From contig CAIKBU010000068.1 in assembly GCA_903825765.1 (NCBI GenBank), positions 1-34,822 on the forward strand: a stretch of DNA of 34,822 nucleotides, in the 5' to 3' direction. Origin of the DNA: an uncultured Actinomycetes bacterium. GTDB taxonomy: Bacteria; Actinomycetota; Acidimicrobiia; Acidimicrobiales; RAAP-2. Shown here one piece after another: positions 26,362 to 34,822 of this stretch; position 1 is the first letter of the stretch; each line of letters opens with the position of its first letter. The notes under the pieces are model-generated. The model searched no databases and was not told where the DNA came from. It saw nothing but the letters and a program-made list of their open reading frames with translations. The position numbers were made by a program, and so were the translations under genes.

Positions 26362-27879
26362 CTAGTTGCTACGGGCGAAGCCGTCAAGGAACGTCTGCAG
26401 CGCCGTGTTGATCTTCTCAACGTCGGGCAGCTTGCCAGTGGTGCGAATCTCACCGAGCAAGTCAGCGTGCTTGGCGCGCAGGTAGGTCAAAATCTCCTGC
26501 TCGAAGCGACGCACGTCTTCCACGGGAACCGTGTCCAACCAGCCACGGGTACCGGCGAAGATGACGATGACCTGCTCTTCGAAGGGCATCGGCGCATTGA
26601 GCCCCTGCTTGAGCAGTTCCGTCAGGCGGTAGCCGCGGTCGAGCTGCGACTGTGACGACTTGTCGAGTTCTGAACCAAAGGTGGCGAAGGCTTCGAGGTC
26701 ACGGAACTGGGCCAGGTCAATCTTCATTGAACCCGACACCGACTTCATGGCCTTGGTCTGAGCGGCTCCACCGACTCGTGACACCGAGTTACCAACGTTG
26801 ATCGCGGGACGAACACCCGAGTAGAAGAGGTCCGACTCGAGGAAGACCTGACCGTCGGTGATCGAAATCACGTTGGTCGGGATGTACGCGGTGATGTCAC
26901 CGGCCTTGGTCTCAATGATGGGCAACGCGGTCAGTGAACCGCCACCCAACTCGTCGCTCAACTTCGCGGCACGCTCCAGGAGCCGGCTGTGCAAGTAGAA
27001 CACGTCGCCGGGGTACGCTTCGCGGCCCGGTGGGCGGCGCAGCAAGAGTGAAATCTGGCGGTAGGCCTCGGCCTGCTTCGACAGGTCGTCGTAGACGACG
27101 AGGGCGTGCTGACCCGTTTCCATCCACTCCTGGCCAATGGCGCAGCCGGCGTAAGGGGCGAGGAACTTGAACGGCGCGGGGTCACCAGCAGAGGCGACCA
27201 CCACCACGGTGTACTCCATAGCGCCGTGGTCTTCGAGCAACTTCACGGTCTGAGCCACCGAAGAGTTCTTCTGGCCAACGGCCACGTAGATGCACTTCAC
27301 GTTCTGACCCTTCTGGTTCAGAATCGTGTCGATAGCCACGGTGGTCTTACCAGTCTTACGGTCACCAATGATGAGTTCGCGCTGGCCACGACCGATTGGC
27401 GTCATGGCGTCGATGGCCTTAATACCGGTCTGCATCGGTTCGCTGACGGGCTGACGTCCGACGATACCGGGGGCCTGCACTTCCATGCGGCGCTCCTTGG
27501 CGCCAACGAGTGGACCCTTACCGTCGATTGGCACACCGAGGGCGTTGACCACGCGACCGAGCAACGCGTCACCGACGGGCATCGAGAGAATGCGACCGGT
27601 CGAGCGAACAACCTGCTCTTCTTCGATGTGGTCGACGGAGCCGAGCACCACTGCACCAATGGTCTCTTCGTCGAGGTTCATGGCGAGACCGACGGTACCG
27701 TCTTCGAACTCGAGGAGCTCGTTGACCTTGGCCGACGGAAGGCCGGAAACGCGCGCAATGCCGTCACCGACTTCGACCACGCGGCCGACCTGTTCGGCGC
27801 CGACGACTGGCGTGAATTCGGTGACGTGCGTACGAAGCGCGTCGGTAATTTCGTTGGCACTAATGGTGAGCTCAGTCAT
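26362..27879 (-). CDS. atpA: ATP synthase F1 subunit alpha
   Basis: This non-catalytic nucleotide-binding subunit has 505 residues. The P-loop GDRKTGKT is at 172-179. [35 protein letters not shown]-type sequence (here [20 protein letters not shown]), [18 protein letters not shown] and the Arg-finger region in that segment are all present. The ATG at 27879 is preceded by GTG at 27882; AAGGAAA lies 5-8 bases upstream, so either may serve. It starts 15 bases after atpH ends. Normal length for the family. Confidence 0.96.
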   Translation of the reverse strand: MTELTISANEITDALRTHVTEFTPVVGAEQVGRVVEVGDGIARVSGLPSAKVNELLEFEDGTVGLAMNLDEETIGAVVLGSVDHIEEEQVVRSTGRILSMPVGDALLGRVVNALGVPIDGKGPLVGAKERRMEVQAPGIVGRQPVSEPMQTGIKAIDAMTPIGRGQRELIIGDRKTGKTTVAIDTILNQKGQNVKCIYVAVGQKNSSVAQTVKLLEDHGAMEYTVVVVASAGDPAPFKFLAPYAGCAIGQEWMETGQHALVVYDDLSKQAEAYRQISLLLRRPPGREAYPGDVFYLHSRLLERAAKLSDELGGGSLTALPIIETKAGDITAYIPTNVISITDGQVFLESDLFYSGVRPAINVGNSVSRVGGAAQTKAMKSVSGSMKIDLAQFRDLEAFATFGSELDKSSQSQLDRGYRLTELLKQGLNAPMPFEEQVIVIFAGTRGWLDTVPVEDVRRFEQEILTYLRAKHADLLGEIRTTGKLPDVEKINTALQTFLDGFARSN

Positions 27880-27894
27880 CACAGTTTCCTTTTC

Positions 27895-28800
27895 TTAGTC
27901 GTTCAATACAGATTCGAGAACACGGCCGCTCATGACGACGTCGTGCAGGGCGCCGAGGCGACCCTTGGTGGATGCATCGAGACGCAGATCGCCGACTTCA
28001 ACAATCACGCCACCCAGGAGTGATTCGTCACGAGCGATTTGCAGTTCAACATTGGTGCCGGTGAGGACCGCGAGGGCCGCCACGAGCTGGGCTTCACTGG
28101 CGGCATCGAGGTCACGCGCCGTGTGCACGCGAGCCACACGCCAGTTACGCGCGAGAGCCACGCAGTCCACGAGGTAGTCGAGGGTACCGACAATGTCGCG
28201 AGCCCGACCGGCGCGAACGACGTATCGAGCCAGTGAGAGCGTCACTTCGTGTACCTTGCCAACGAGAAGCGCGTCCACGAGGCCACTGCGCGAGGCCATT
28301 GGCGCATCACGGTCGACCAACGTGCGACGAAGGTCGCGGTTTGCTTCGATGGTGCGAGCCCAGCGGAAGAGCTCCTCCTCCACCTGCGCAAAGACCGCCG
28401 TATCGACGCCGGCCAACACCGCATCCGCGGCGCCGGCAACGCGCTGACGAGCCGCCAGCAAGCCGAGCGACAAGAGTTCGATCGAGCCGGTCTCACTAAG
28501 GACGAGCGCAGTCACCGCGAGTTCCGAGATGGCGTGGGGTACGTCCTGAGCGGCACAGTGCACCGCGGCGTAGGACGCGATGTTCTTCGTAGCGTCAGAT
28601 ACCCTGCCGGTGAGCAATGTGCTGACAACACCTGATCGCACCACCGCGCTGAGCGCCGTGTCGGTCAAGACACCGCGCAGTTCGGGCTGCGAAAGAATGG
28701 CGCGGTCAAACGCCGACAGTTCAGCCGCCGACGTGGCGAGGCTGGCACTGTCGAGTCGGCCCAAGAGGGCGAACGCGTATCCTTCGAGCTTGGGCTGCAT
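27895..28800 (-). CDS. atpH: ATP synthase F1 subunit delta, long actinobacterial form
   Basis: This stator subunit of 301 residues caps the F1 head and joins it to subunit b. Bacterial delta usually has about 180 residues; actinobacterial forms are longer. Two similar helical segments are visible: about 27-100 (ELSAFDRAILSQPELRGVLT, SGVVSTLLTGRVSDATKNIA) and about 140-215 (EEELFRWARTIEANRDLRRT, SGLVDALLVGKVHEVTLSLA). This suggests duplication of the N-terminal delta domain. The C-terminal part (LVAALAVLTGTNVELQIARD, LLGGVIVEVGDLRLDASTKG) is the standard delta end. It lies 5 bases after atpF. It is not fused to b as in mycobacteria. Confidence 0.93.
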   Translation of the reverse strand: MQPKLEGYAFALLGRLDSASLATSAAELSAFDRAILSQPELRGVLTDTALSAVVRSGVVSTLLTGRVSDATKNIASYAAVHCAAQDVPHAISELAVTALVLSETGSIELLSLGLLAARQRVAGAADAVLAGVDTAVFAQVEEELFRWARTIEANRDLRRTLVDRDAPMASRSGLVDALLVGKVHEVTLSLARYVVRAGRARDIVGTLDYLVDCVALARNWRVARVHTARDLDAASEAQLVAALAVLTGTNVELQIARDESLLGGVIVEVGDLRLDASTKGRLGALHDVVMSGRVLESVLND

Positions 28801-28805
28801 ACGAG

Positions 28806-29321
28806 TTAGTTCGCTTCCCGCGCTGATTCAGCCTGGAGTGCGGCCACGGCCTCGGCGACGAGGTCTTGGTGCGCTGCCTGGTCGACTTCACGACCAACCA
28901 CCTTGGCGACGAGGTCAAAGACAATGTCACCAATCTTGGCGGAGGCTTCATCGATGGCCTTCTGGCGCGCGCTGGCGACTTCACCATGCGCGTTGGCGAC
29001 GATCCGGTCGTACTCGACCTGACCACGACCGGCCGATTCGGCCTTGACCTGGTCAGCGAGTGACTGGGCGTTGGCGACAATGTCACGAGCCTGTTCACGG
29101 GCTTCGGCCAGCACGCGAGCACGCTCGTCGTCAGCCTCGGCCGCCGCCTGGCGAGCCTTGTCGGCGGCCTCGAGGGCCGTACGAATCTTGTCCTGACGCG
29201 CCTCGATGGCCGCATTCAGCATGGGCAGCACCTTCTTGGTCATGAGGACCAAGATGACGATGACCACGGCGAGCTCGACAAACCACGTCGCGTTCGGGAG
29301 GAGGAAGATTGAACCAATCAT
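28806..29321 (-). CDS. atpF: ATP synthase Fo subunit b
   Basis: This peripheral-stalk subunit has 171 residues. One membrane segment (about 10-30, TWFVELAVVIVILVLMTKKVL) is followed by a long Ala/Glu/Arg-rich helix (ALEAADKARQAAAEADDERA, onward) that dimerises along the stator, and by a C-terminal part that meets delta (VFDLVAKVVGREVDQAAHQD). Length is normal for b. Only one b-type gene is visible, so the stalk is probably a homodimer. It follows atpE after 67 bases and precedes atpH by 5 bases. Confidence 0.95.
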   Translation of the reverse strand: MIGSIFLLPNATWFVELAVVIVILVLMTKKVLPMLNAAIEARQDKIRTALEAADKARQAAAEADDERARVLAEAREQARDIVANAQSLADQVKAESAGRGQVEYDRIVANAHGEVASARQKAIDEASAKIGDIVFDLVAKVVGREVDQAAHQDLVAEAVAALQAESAREAN

Positions 29322-29388
29322 GTCGTGAGACCTTCTCTAGTAGAGGGTAACCACGGTGCTGTGGCGCGAGGCCCCAGCGCCGAGGAGA

Positions 29389-29655
29389 CTATTGCGCCTT
29401 GAAGACGTAAACGAAGACGACCAAGAACACGAGGTTGATGAAGTACATAGCTTCAACGAGACCAACGGTCAAGAAGAAGTACGTACGAGCCTTGTTCTCG
29501 ATCTCCGGCTGACGGGCGATGGCGGCAATGGTCTGGCTACCGGCCAGACCGTCACCGATCGCGGCACCGATTGCACCGCCACCGAGGGCGAGACCGCCAC
29601 CGACGAGGGCACCTGCGGTCCGTACTGCGGATGCGATGTCGTTTGGATTTGCCAT
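29389..29655 (-). CDS. atpE: ATP synthase Fo subunit c
   Basis: This rotor-ring proteolipid has 88 residues. Its first helix has the Gly-rich [20 protein letters not shown], then the polar loop ARQPE contacts gamma and epsilon, and the second helix carries the ion-binding Glu68 in [14 protein letters not shown]. The residue after Glu is Ala rather than Ser/Thr, which points to H+ rather than Na+ coupling. The frame is open far upstream (to 30021), but the ATG at 29655 with AGGAGGAAAG before it fits the family exactly. A 23-base gap separates it from atpB. Confidence 0.96.
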   Translation of the reverse strand: MANPNDIASAVRTAGALVGGGLALGGGAIGAAIGDGLAGSQTIAAIARQPEIENKARTYFFLTVGLVEAMYFINLVFLVVFVYVFKAQ

Positions 29656-29678
29656 TTTGTCTTTCCTCCTGGGTTGGG

Positions 29679-30431
29679 TTAATGAGAGGCTTCGGGCGCG
29701 TGTTCTTCGTGGCTGGTAGCCATACCGAAATACAACATCGCGAGCAACATGAAAATGTACGCCTGGATCGCACCGATACCAAGGTCGAACGGCTTCCACA
29801 AAATTTCGCCGAATGGTACGGCGAAGATCGGCAGCAGGGCGGTAATAACACCCACCATGATTGCGCCGGAGAACAGGTTTCCGAAGAGACGGAAGGTCAT
29901 CGTGACGGGCTTGGTGATCTCTTCGATGATGTTGATCGGGGTCATTGCCGCCATCGGCTGGGTGTAGTGCTTGAGGTAGCCACCGATGCCGCGAGCGCGA
30001 ATTGACTCGACGTGCACCCACACGATGACCAGTGCGGCCATTGCGAGGGGCAAGTTGATGTCACTCGTTGGCGCCGGCAGAATGTCGCCCGAAACGCCGG
30101 GGTGCATCGAGGAGGGGATAAATCCAATCCAGTTGCAAATCAGGATGAAGAGGAAGAGGGTAACGCCCAGCGGAACAAACTTCTTTCCGCGCTCGCCCAT
30201 GGCGGAGGTGGCGAGATCGGTGACCATGCCAAGAATCATTTCCCAGAAGACCTGGAGTTTGCCGGGCACGCCGTCGGTGATCTTGCTCGTCACGCGCAGC
30301 GCCAGGAAGAGGAAGATCGCGAAGGCCAGTGCCGTGGACATCAGAATGTCGCTGTCAAACGAGAGACCGAAAAGCATGAGGTGCGGGTGCACCCCTACTT
30401 CAATAGTCTTCGCCGCATACAACGTTTTCAC
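29679..30431 (-). CDS. atpB: ATP synthase Fo subunit a
   Basis: This proton-channel subunit has 250 residues and about five or six membrane helices. The essential Arg181 is in [44 protein letters not shown] and the late [15 protein letters not shown] are standard for the family. The start is GTG at 30431 with GGGAG 8 bases upstream. It follows the AtpI-like gene after 12 bases and precedes atpE by 23. Confidence 0.96.
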   Translation of the reverse strand: MKTLYAAKTIEVGVHPHLMLFGLSFDSDILMSTALAFAIFLFLALRVTSKITDGVPGKLQVFWEMILGMVTDLATSAMGERGKKFVPLGVTLFLFILICNWIGFIPSSMHPGVSGDILPAPTSDINLPLAMAALVIVWVHVESIRARGIGGYLKHYTQPMAAMTPINIIEEITKPVTMTFRLFGNLFSGAIMVGVITALLPIFAVPFGEILWKPFDLGIGAIQAYIFMLLAMLYFGMATSHEEHAPEASH

Positions 30432-30443
30432 TGACAGTCTCCC

Positions 30444-30833
30444 TTAGTTCGCGACAACTCGTAATAAGTTGACGACAAACACGATTTGGTAAATCACAAG
30501 CCCAGACACAATACCTATTCCCAGAGGGGTACTCAGGTACAGCGCCCCGAAAACAATACAGGTTGCGACAACGAGGCGCTGCAAGGTTTTGCCGCCGAGC
30601 TGGCGACGGACGGCTTTTGATGTTTGTTCACCCTTCAGCTCCACCCCAGCGACCTGCTTGTCGAGGAAACGCAGATTGAAAACCGCCATGGCGACGCCGA
30701 GGGCTTCACCGAGTCCGGCGAGCGGGTCGTAGGTGACCGCAACAAAAAAACCAATCACCCCAACGACAATGGCGCTGAGAATCGTGCGCCGCATGAGACG
30801 CGGCAACGTAGTGGAGGAAATGTTCTCGAGCAT
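30444..30833 (-). CDS. atpI: AtpI-like ATP synthase assembly protein (subunit I family)
   Basis: This 129-residue hydrophobic protein has about four membrane segments: 19-36 (LSAIVVGVIGFFVAVTY), 39-55 (AGLGEALGVAMAVFNLRF), 86-101 (LVVATCIVFGALYL) and 105-123 (LGIGIVSGLVIYQIVFVV). Position directly before atpB is that of AtpI, which helps c-ring assembly or Mg2+ supply in other bacteria. The sequence is poorly conserved across the family, so the call rests on topology and gene order. Confidence 0.75.
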   Translation of the reverse strand: MLENISSTTLPRLMRRTILSAIVVGVIGFFVAVTYDPLAGLGEALGVAMAVFNLRFLDKQVAGVELKGEQTSKAVRRQLGGKTLQRLVVATCIVFGALYLSTPLGIGIVSGLVIYQIVFVVNLLRVVAN

Positions 30834-30836
30834 GAA

Positions 30837-31058
30837 TTAGAGGAAGCGACGAACCTGCTGGACAACACTGACCACGGCCGACGCTGACCCCAACACTATC
30901 CCGAGCAGGAGGCACAGTGGGGATGAATTAAAAAGGTGGTCCGCCCAGACACCCAGGGCGACCCCGAGCGCCACGCAGAGCGCGATCGTCGTCCCCATAA
31001 CCGCGAAGGCCATCCAGCCGAGTTCCTTCGCGTCCGAGTCGCGTTCCGGCTCGGTCAC
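30837..31058 (-). CDS. AtpZ/ATPase-gene1-type two-helix membrane protein
   Basis: This 73-residue protein has two membrane segments (about 15-38, MAFAVMGTTIALCVALGVALGV, and about 46-64, LCLLLGIVLGSASAVVSVV) with a Trp-Ala-Asp turn between, as in the AtpZ/AtpQ family found next to AtpI. Those proteins are linked to ATP synthase assembly or Mg2+/Ca2+ import in other bacteria. The start is GTG at 31058, overlapping the wecA stop as GTGA. It lies 3 bases before the AtpI-like gene. Confidence 0.75.
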   Translation of the reverse strand: MTEPERDSDAKELGWMAFAVMGTTIALCVALGVALGVWADHLFNSSPLCLLLGIVLGSASAVVSVVQQVRRFL

Positions 31059-32194
31059 CGGGGTGTCGATTCGCGCTCGTAGGCCTCACGCTCAGCGCGG
31101 CGGCGGCGGGTAAGAAAGGGGCTGGACCAGGTGAAGAGGCCCACAACCATCAGGCCCAGTGCGGCGGGCAAAAAGACATTGGTACGCGGCTGGAACAGCG
31201 GAAACAGCACGAAGCCGCACAACAGGGCGGTCCACAGCCAGAGCAGCAGTACGGTACGCGCATGGCCGTGACCGAGCCGCATCAAGCGATGGTGAATGTG
31301 GTTCTTGTCCGGCGTGTGAAATCCCTGACCCGACAACGTGCGCCTCGTGAAGGCCCAAATGGCGTCCGTTAGGGGAACGCCCAGAATGAACACCGGAATG
31401 AGCAGCGGAGCAAAGAAGAAGAATGTCACCCCGCCGGCCGGGGCGGTGCGTCCGCCAATCACCATGGTCGAGGCACTCATCAAGAGTCCGAGCATCAGGG
31501 CACCAGCGTCACCCATAAAGAGCTTGGCCGGATGGGCATTGTCCTTTAGGAATCCCAGGCAGATGCCACACGTCACGGCAGCAATGAGGGGACCGACGTT
31601 TGACGTGGGAAGAAAGCCGAGATCTTCGAGGCGAAGACCGTAGACGCAGAGGGTGCCCGAGGCAATAGCGACGATACCGGCGGCCAGTCCGTCGAGACCA
31701 TCGATCAGGTTGACCGCGTTCGATAGGGCAAAGACCCAGACCGCCGTGATGACCGGCAAGATCGAGGGGCCCAGGACAATGAATCCCGCGAAGGGCAGCT
31801 TGAGTTGATACATCGTGCAGCCACTGAAGTAGAGCACGGTGGCTGCCAGCACCTGACCGGCCACCTTGGCCGGGGCGGACATGTCACGGAAGTCGTCCAG
31901 CACGCCCACCACGAACATGACCCCCGTGGCCAGAACGACGCCAAGCATTTCGTGCGATGAGGTAATCACCGCACGCGTCAAGGGAAAGGCGTAGGCCACG
32001 CCAACGGCGAGACAGAAGCCAATCATCATGGCGCCGCCACCACCGTAGGGGGTAACAATCTTGTGGACTTTTCGTTCGTCGGGTTGCGCGCTGTAATCAA
32101 TCTTCATTGACAAACGACGAGCGGGCGGGGTGGCGAGCAACGTGATGATGGCCCCCGCGAGGGCGATCAGTCCGTAGACGCCGAGGCCAGACAT
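31055..32194 (-). CDS. wecA: WecA/TagO-type polyprenyl-phosphate GlcNAc-1-phosphate transferase
   Basis: This 379-residue membrane enzyme with about ten helices transfers a sugar-1-phosphate, probably GlcNAc-1-P, to a lipid carrier such as decaprenyl- or undecaprenyl-phosphate, starting arabinogalactan-, teichoic-acid- or polysaccharide-type polymers. The PNPT family motifs are present: VGVLDDFRDM with Asp100-Asp101, NAVNLIDGLDGLAAG at 159-173, AHPAKLFMGDAGA, and the His-rich DKNHIHHRLMRLGHGH that distinguishes WecA from MraY. It sits between glyA (3-base gap) and the atp genes, the same place as in many actinobacteria. The exact sugar is not shown by sequence. Confidence 0.92.
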   Translation of the reverse strand: MSGLGVYGLIALAGAIITLLATPPARRLSMKIDYSAQPDERKVHKIVTPYGGGGAMMIGFCLAVGVAYAFPLTRAVITSSHEMLGVVLATGVMFVVGVLDDFRDMSAPAKVAGQVLAATVLYFSGCTMYQLKLPFAGFIVLGPSILPVITAVWVFALSNAVNLIDGLDGLAAGIVAIASGTLCVYGLRLEDLGFLPTSNVGPLIAAVTCGICLGFLKDNAHPAKLFMGDAGALMLGLLMSASTMVIGGRTAPAGGVTFFFFAPLLIPVFILGVPLTDAIWAFTRRTLSGQGFHTPDKNHIHHRLMRLGHGHARTVLLLWLWTALLCGFVLFPLFQPRTNVFLPAALGLMVVGLFTWSSPFLTRRRRAEREAYERESTPR

Positions 32195-32197
32195 TCG

Positions 32198-33487
32198 TTA
32201 CTTCACGAAACGGGCATAGGGGTTGAAGTTCGCACATAAGGCGGCGACGTCCTCACGCACGCCCGCCAGTACGGCCTCGTCGACGCGACCACGGAGCGCG
32301 GTGGCCATCAGTGAGGCGATTGTCGCAAACTCACCTTCGGTCATACCGGCCGTCGTCTGCGCAGCGGTGCCCACTCGCAGACCCGAGGTGATGAATGGGC
32401 TGCGGGGGTCGTAGGGGATCTGGTTGCGGTTGGTCGTAATGCCCGCAATGTCGAGCACTTCCTGCGCAACCTTGCCGGTGAGCTCGGCGTCAAAGTCGCG
32501 CAAGTCGAGAATCACCATGTGGTTGTCGGTGCCACCCGACACCGTGCGGAAGCCCTGGTCGGAGAGGGCCGCGGCGAAGGCACGGGCGTTGGCGACAATC
32601 TGGTTGGTGTAGACACCAAACGAAGGCTGGGCCGCTTCTTTGAAGGCCACAGCCTTGGCGGCGATCACGTGTTCGAGTGGGCCACCCTGCTGACCTGGGA
32701 ACACGGCCATGTCAATCTTTTTGGCGTGCTCCTCACGGCACAAGATGGCGCCACCGCGCGGACCGCGAAGGGTCTTGTGCGTCGTGAAGGTAACGACGTC
32801 GGCGTAGGGCACGGGGTTGGGGTGCGAGCCACCCGCGATGAGGCCGGCCACGTGGGCCGAGTCGAACATCAACAAGGCACCAACTTCGTCAGCAATTTCG
32901 CGGAAGATAACGGGGTCAATACGGCGGGTGTACGCCGTGGCTCCCGCAATGATCAACTTAGGTCGGTGCTCGAGGGCGAGGGCACGCACATTGTCGAAGT
33001 CAATGTGCTCACCCGGATTCGCGGGGTCGTCGGTGCGCTCGGTCACGCCGTACGAAACGAAGTTCCAGATCTTCGAGGTCATCGACGCGGGTGATCCGTG
33101 GGTGAGGTGACCACCCTGGTCGAGGCGCAGGGCCAAAATGGTGTCGCCGGGCTCGAGTAGAGCTTGGTAGACGGCAACGTTGGCGTTGGCGCCCGAGTGC
33201 GGCTGCACGTTGGCGTGATCGGCGCCAAAGAGGTGGCAGAGGCGGTGACGGGCGAGGTCTTCAATCTCGTCGACGATCAAGTTGCCACCGTAGTAGCGAC
33301 GACCGGGGTATCCCTCGGCGTACTTATTGGTCAAAATTGAGCCGGTGGCGGCCATGACCGATGGTGACGTGAAGTTCTCACTGGCGATGAGCTGCAACGT
33401 CGAGAGCTGGCGGTGCCACTCACGTCCCAGCAGTCCAACGATTTCGTCGTCGTTCTCAATAAAGGCATCAATGGGGGACGATGTCAT
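32198..33487 (-). CDS. glyA: Serine hydroxymethyltransferase
   Basis: This PLP enzyme of 429 residues interconverts serine and glycine, loading one-carbon units on tetrahydrofolate. LQLIASENFTSPSVMAATGS (31-50), NKYAEGYPGRRYYGGN, and VTFTTHKTLRGPRGG with PLP Lys238 are invariant features. The frame is open to 33619, but the ATG at 33487 with AAAGG upstream gives the normal start and avoids overlap with rpiB. It follows rpiB after 13 bases. Confidence 0.97.
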   Translation of the reverse strand: MTSSPIDAFIENDDEIVGLLGREWHRQLSTLQLIASENFTSPSVMAATGSILTNKYAEGYPGRRYYGGNLIVDEIEDLARHRLCHLFGADHANVQPHSGANANVAVYQALLEPGDTILALRLDQGGHLTHGSPASMTSKIWNFVSYGVTERTDDPANPGEHIDFDNVRALALEHRPKLIIAGATAYTRRIDPVIFREIADEVGALLMFDSAHVAGLIAGGSHPNPVPYADVVTFTTHKTLRGPRGGAILCREEHAKKIDMAVFPGQQGGPLEHVIAAKAVAFKEAAQPSFGVYTNQIVANARAFAAALSDQGFRTVSGGTDNHMVILDLRDFDAELTGKVAQEVLDIAGITTNRNQIPYDPRSPFITSGLRVGTAAQTTAGMTEGEFATIASLMATALRGRVDEAVLAGVREDVAALCANFNPYARFVK

Positions 33488-33500
33488 GAACTGACCTTTC

Positions 33501-33953
33501 TTAGTGGTGCGCTCGCTCGTCGAGCGCCCGCAACTTTTCAATGCGTCCGAGGTGGCGACCTTCGCCGGGAGCGGTGTCGAGCCACGCGGCCACCGCGTCA
33601 GCGGCGACGGTGAGGCCAATCATGCGAGCACCGAGGCACAGCACGTTGGCGTGGTTGTGCTCGCGAGCAAGACGAGCAGTGGTGACGTCGTGGACCAAGG
33701 CGGCGCGGACACCAGGCACCTTGTTGGCGGCGATTGAGATACCAATACCGGTGCCGCAGATGGCGATCCCAGCGTCAGCGCGACCGTCAACGACGGCCCG
33801 ACCAACGGCCTCACCAAAGTCGGGGTAGTCCACCGAGGTGGTGGCGTCAGCCGAGCCGAGGTCGAGAACTTCGTGACCGGCACCGGTCAAAACCTCGAGT
33901 ATGGCGGCCTTCATGTCGTAGCCCGCGTGATCGGAACCAACCGCAATCTTCAT
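33501..33953 (-). CDS. rpiB: Ribose-5-phosphate isomerase B
   Basis: This 150-residue enzyme of the RpiB/LacAB family interconverts ribose 5-phosphate and ribulose 5-phosphate. KIAVGSDHAGYDMK at 2-15, CGTGIGISIAANK with catalytic Cys66, and EHNHANVLCLGARM with His99 are the family motifs. The C-terminus EGRHLGRIEKL is also typical. Length is normal. It starts 9 bases after the tsaC stop. Confidence 0.95.
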   Translation of the reverse strand: MKIAVGSDHAGYDMKAAILEVLTGAGHEVLDLGSADATTSVDYPDFGEAVGRAVVDGRADAGIAICGTGIGISIAANKVPGVRAALVHDVTTARLAREHNHANVLCLGARMIGLTVAADAVAAWLDTAPGEGRHLGRIEKLRALDERAHH

Positions 33954-33962
33954 GACCTCAGC

Positions 33963-34586
33963 CTAGTTCTCGGGCTGGTCGCTCATGGTCGAGACCCCGA
34001 GGGCATCGGCCACGTGCTCTTCGAGCACTCCCCCGTGGCGCAACACCCGCCACGGACCCTCGAGCGACACCACTGTGGAGACAACGCCAGCGCAGACGCC
34101 TCCATCGAAGACGCCAATCAACCCGCGACCGTTGAAGGCCGCCACGACGGCATCGGCAGTCGTGGCGGGTGGCTCACCGTGGTGATTGGCACTCGTGACC
34201 GCGAGGGGGCCCGTCAACTGCAGTAACGCCCGCAGGTCGGCGCGATCGGGAATCCGGAATCCGAGCGTGGCGGTCGCGCCTACGAGGGCAGCGAGTTCGC
34301 CCGGGACCGGGACAACGATGGTCAACGCACCGGGCCAGAAGCGCTCCGCCAGGGCGAGGGCTGGCTCATTAAAAGTGACGCCGAGCGCCATAATCGCTTC
34401 GACGTCCGGCACCAAGATTGGGAGCGAAACGTCACGGGGGCGATCCTTGAGCCGAAAAATTTCGCTGAGCGCTTCGGGTTGATGCAGACTCGCGGCCAGA
34501 CCGTAGACGGTGTCAGTCGGCAATGCGACTACCCCGCCGCTGGCGAGGACGTCCCGGCATTCCTCGGCGCTAAGCAGTGCCGTCAT
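33963..34586 (-). CDS. tsaC: L-threonylcarbamoyladenylate synthase (YrdC/Sua5 domain)
   Basis: This 207-residue enzyme makes threonylcarbamoyl-AMP from threonine, bicarbonate and ATP for the t6A modification of ANN-decoding tRNAs. The YrdC motif PTDTVYGL is at 23-30, with KDRPRDVSLPILV at 47-59 and VPVPGELAALVGATATLGFRI further on. No C-terminal Sua5 domain is present beyond a short tail. The start ATG overlaps the prmC stop as ATGA, showing translational coupling with that gene, a common arrangement. Confidence 0.94.
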   Translation of the reverse strand: MTALLSAEECRDVLASGGVVALPTDTVYGLAASLHQPEALSEIFRLKDRPRDVSLPILVPDVEAIMALGVTFNEPALALAERFWPGALTIVVPVPGELAALVGATATLGFRIPDRADLRALLQLTGPLAVTSANHHGEPPATTADAVVAAFNGRGLIGVFDGGVCAGVVSTVVSLEGPWRVLRHGGVLEEHVADALGVSTMSDQPEN

Positions 34587-34822
34587 GGTCGCCGGCCGAC
34601 GAAAATGCGGGGATGACCACTGAGATCATCGAGGTCGCGCACGTTATGCCACCCCTGCGTGGCGGCGTGGGCCACGATGGCGTCGCGTTGCTGGTCGCCG
34701 TGCTCCATTACCAGTACTCCCCCCGGCCGCAGCCATTCGAGTCCTTGCTCCAAAATGGTGGCGATGTCGTCAAAACCCGTGTGACCGTGGCGATCGGGCG
34801 CAACGAGGGCGCCGAGAGGTTC
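34583..34822 (-). CDS. prmC: Release-factor glutamine methyltransferase, C-terminal fragment at window edge
   Basis: The frame is open from the right edge to a TGA at 34585-34583, giving the last 79 residues. EPLGALVAPDRHGHTGFDD, LEWLRPGGVLVMEHGDQQ, and WHNVRDLDDLSGHPRIFVGR match the C-terminal third of PrmC/HemK, which methylates the GGQ glutamine of release factors. The catalytic NPPY motif lies outside the window. The stop overlaps the tsaC start (ATGA). Confidence 0.9.
   Translation of the reverse strand, partial: EPLGALVAPDRHGHTGFDDIATILEQGLEWLRPGGVLVMEHGDQQRDAIVAHAATQGWHNVRDLDDLSGHPRIFVGRRP

Noticed and set aside
27106-28023. Long plus-strand open frame of 305 codons opposite atpA and atpH
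   Set aside because: It lies entirely antisense to two strongly supported genes, is His/Asp/Gly-rich as expected for a reversed GC-rich gene, and has no recognisable domain.
29656-30021. N-terminal extension of the atpE frame (frame open to 30021)
   Set aside because: The upstream part lies within atpB in another frame, and the ATG at 29655 has a strong ribosome site and gives the standard 88-residue subunit c.

Overview
The window looks like ordinary chromosome of a fairly GC-rich actinobacterium (Actinomycetota); my best guess is class Acidimicrobiia. The evidence is a mycobacterial-type LexA box in front of an imuA-imuB-dnaE2 mutasome, a MurA with Asp in place of the fosfomycin-target Cys, many GTG starts and TAATG/ATGA couplings, and the gene order prmC-tsaC-rpiB-glyA-wecA-atp. 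The class assignment is inference.

Layout. (1) 1-2884: a partial PRC-barrel/MgtE-N-like gene, threonine aldolase, a hotdog thioesterase and FabH. (2) 2897-9430: an SOS locus. Leftward are imuA', imuB, dnaE2 and a nitrilase-family amidase. Rightward is an SRAP/HMCES-type abasic-site shield. An 18-bp perfect LexA palindrome lies between the arms and covers the imuA' start codon. (3) 9431-15760: an envelope/secretion region with an ECF sigma factor, its downstream membrane protein carrying collagen-like Gly-X-Thr blocks, a secreted TIM-barrel glycosidase-like protein, and a divergent secreted protein of 14 Cys-paired repeats. (4) 15761-16679: a gene-poor stretch, a DUF2200 gene and tRNA-Ala(CGC). 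(5) 16694-20330: an actinobacterial membrane protein, then divergent cysH and cysDN for assimilatory sulfate reduction. (6) 20327-23703: a small membrane protein, murA, glpX, a CBS-pair protein and a strong bidirectional terminator. (7) 23712-34822: one long leftward gene train from prmC (cut by the window edge) through tsaC, rpiB, glyA and wecA to all eight F1Fo ATP synthase subunits plus two assembly-type membrane proteins.

How the genes work together. ImuA', ImuB and DnaE2 form a translesion mutasome on the beta clamp, and the SRAP protein traps abasic sites in single-stranded DNA. CysD and CysN make APS, which CysH reduces to sulfite. The ATP synthase genes follow the actinobacterial order I-a-c-b-delta-alpha-gamma-beta-epsilon.

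The observations most worth checking are the start codon inside the LexA operator, imuA' and imuB lying in one frame separated by a single TAA, an ImuB that lacks most of the polymerase fingers region, the ECF/collagen-like pair, and a CysH missing one expected cluster cysteine. I saw no CRISPR array, insertion sequence or prophage.
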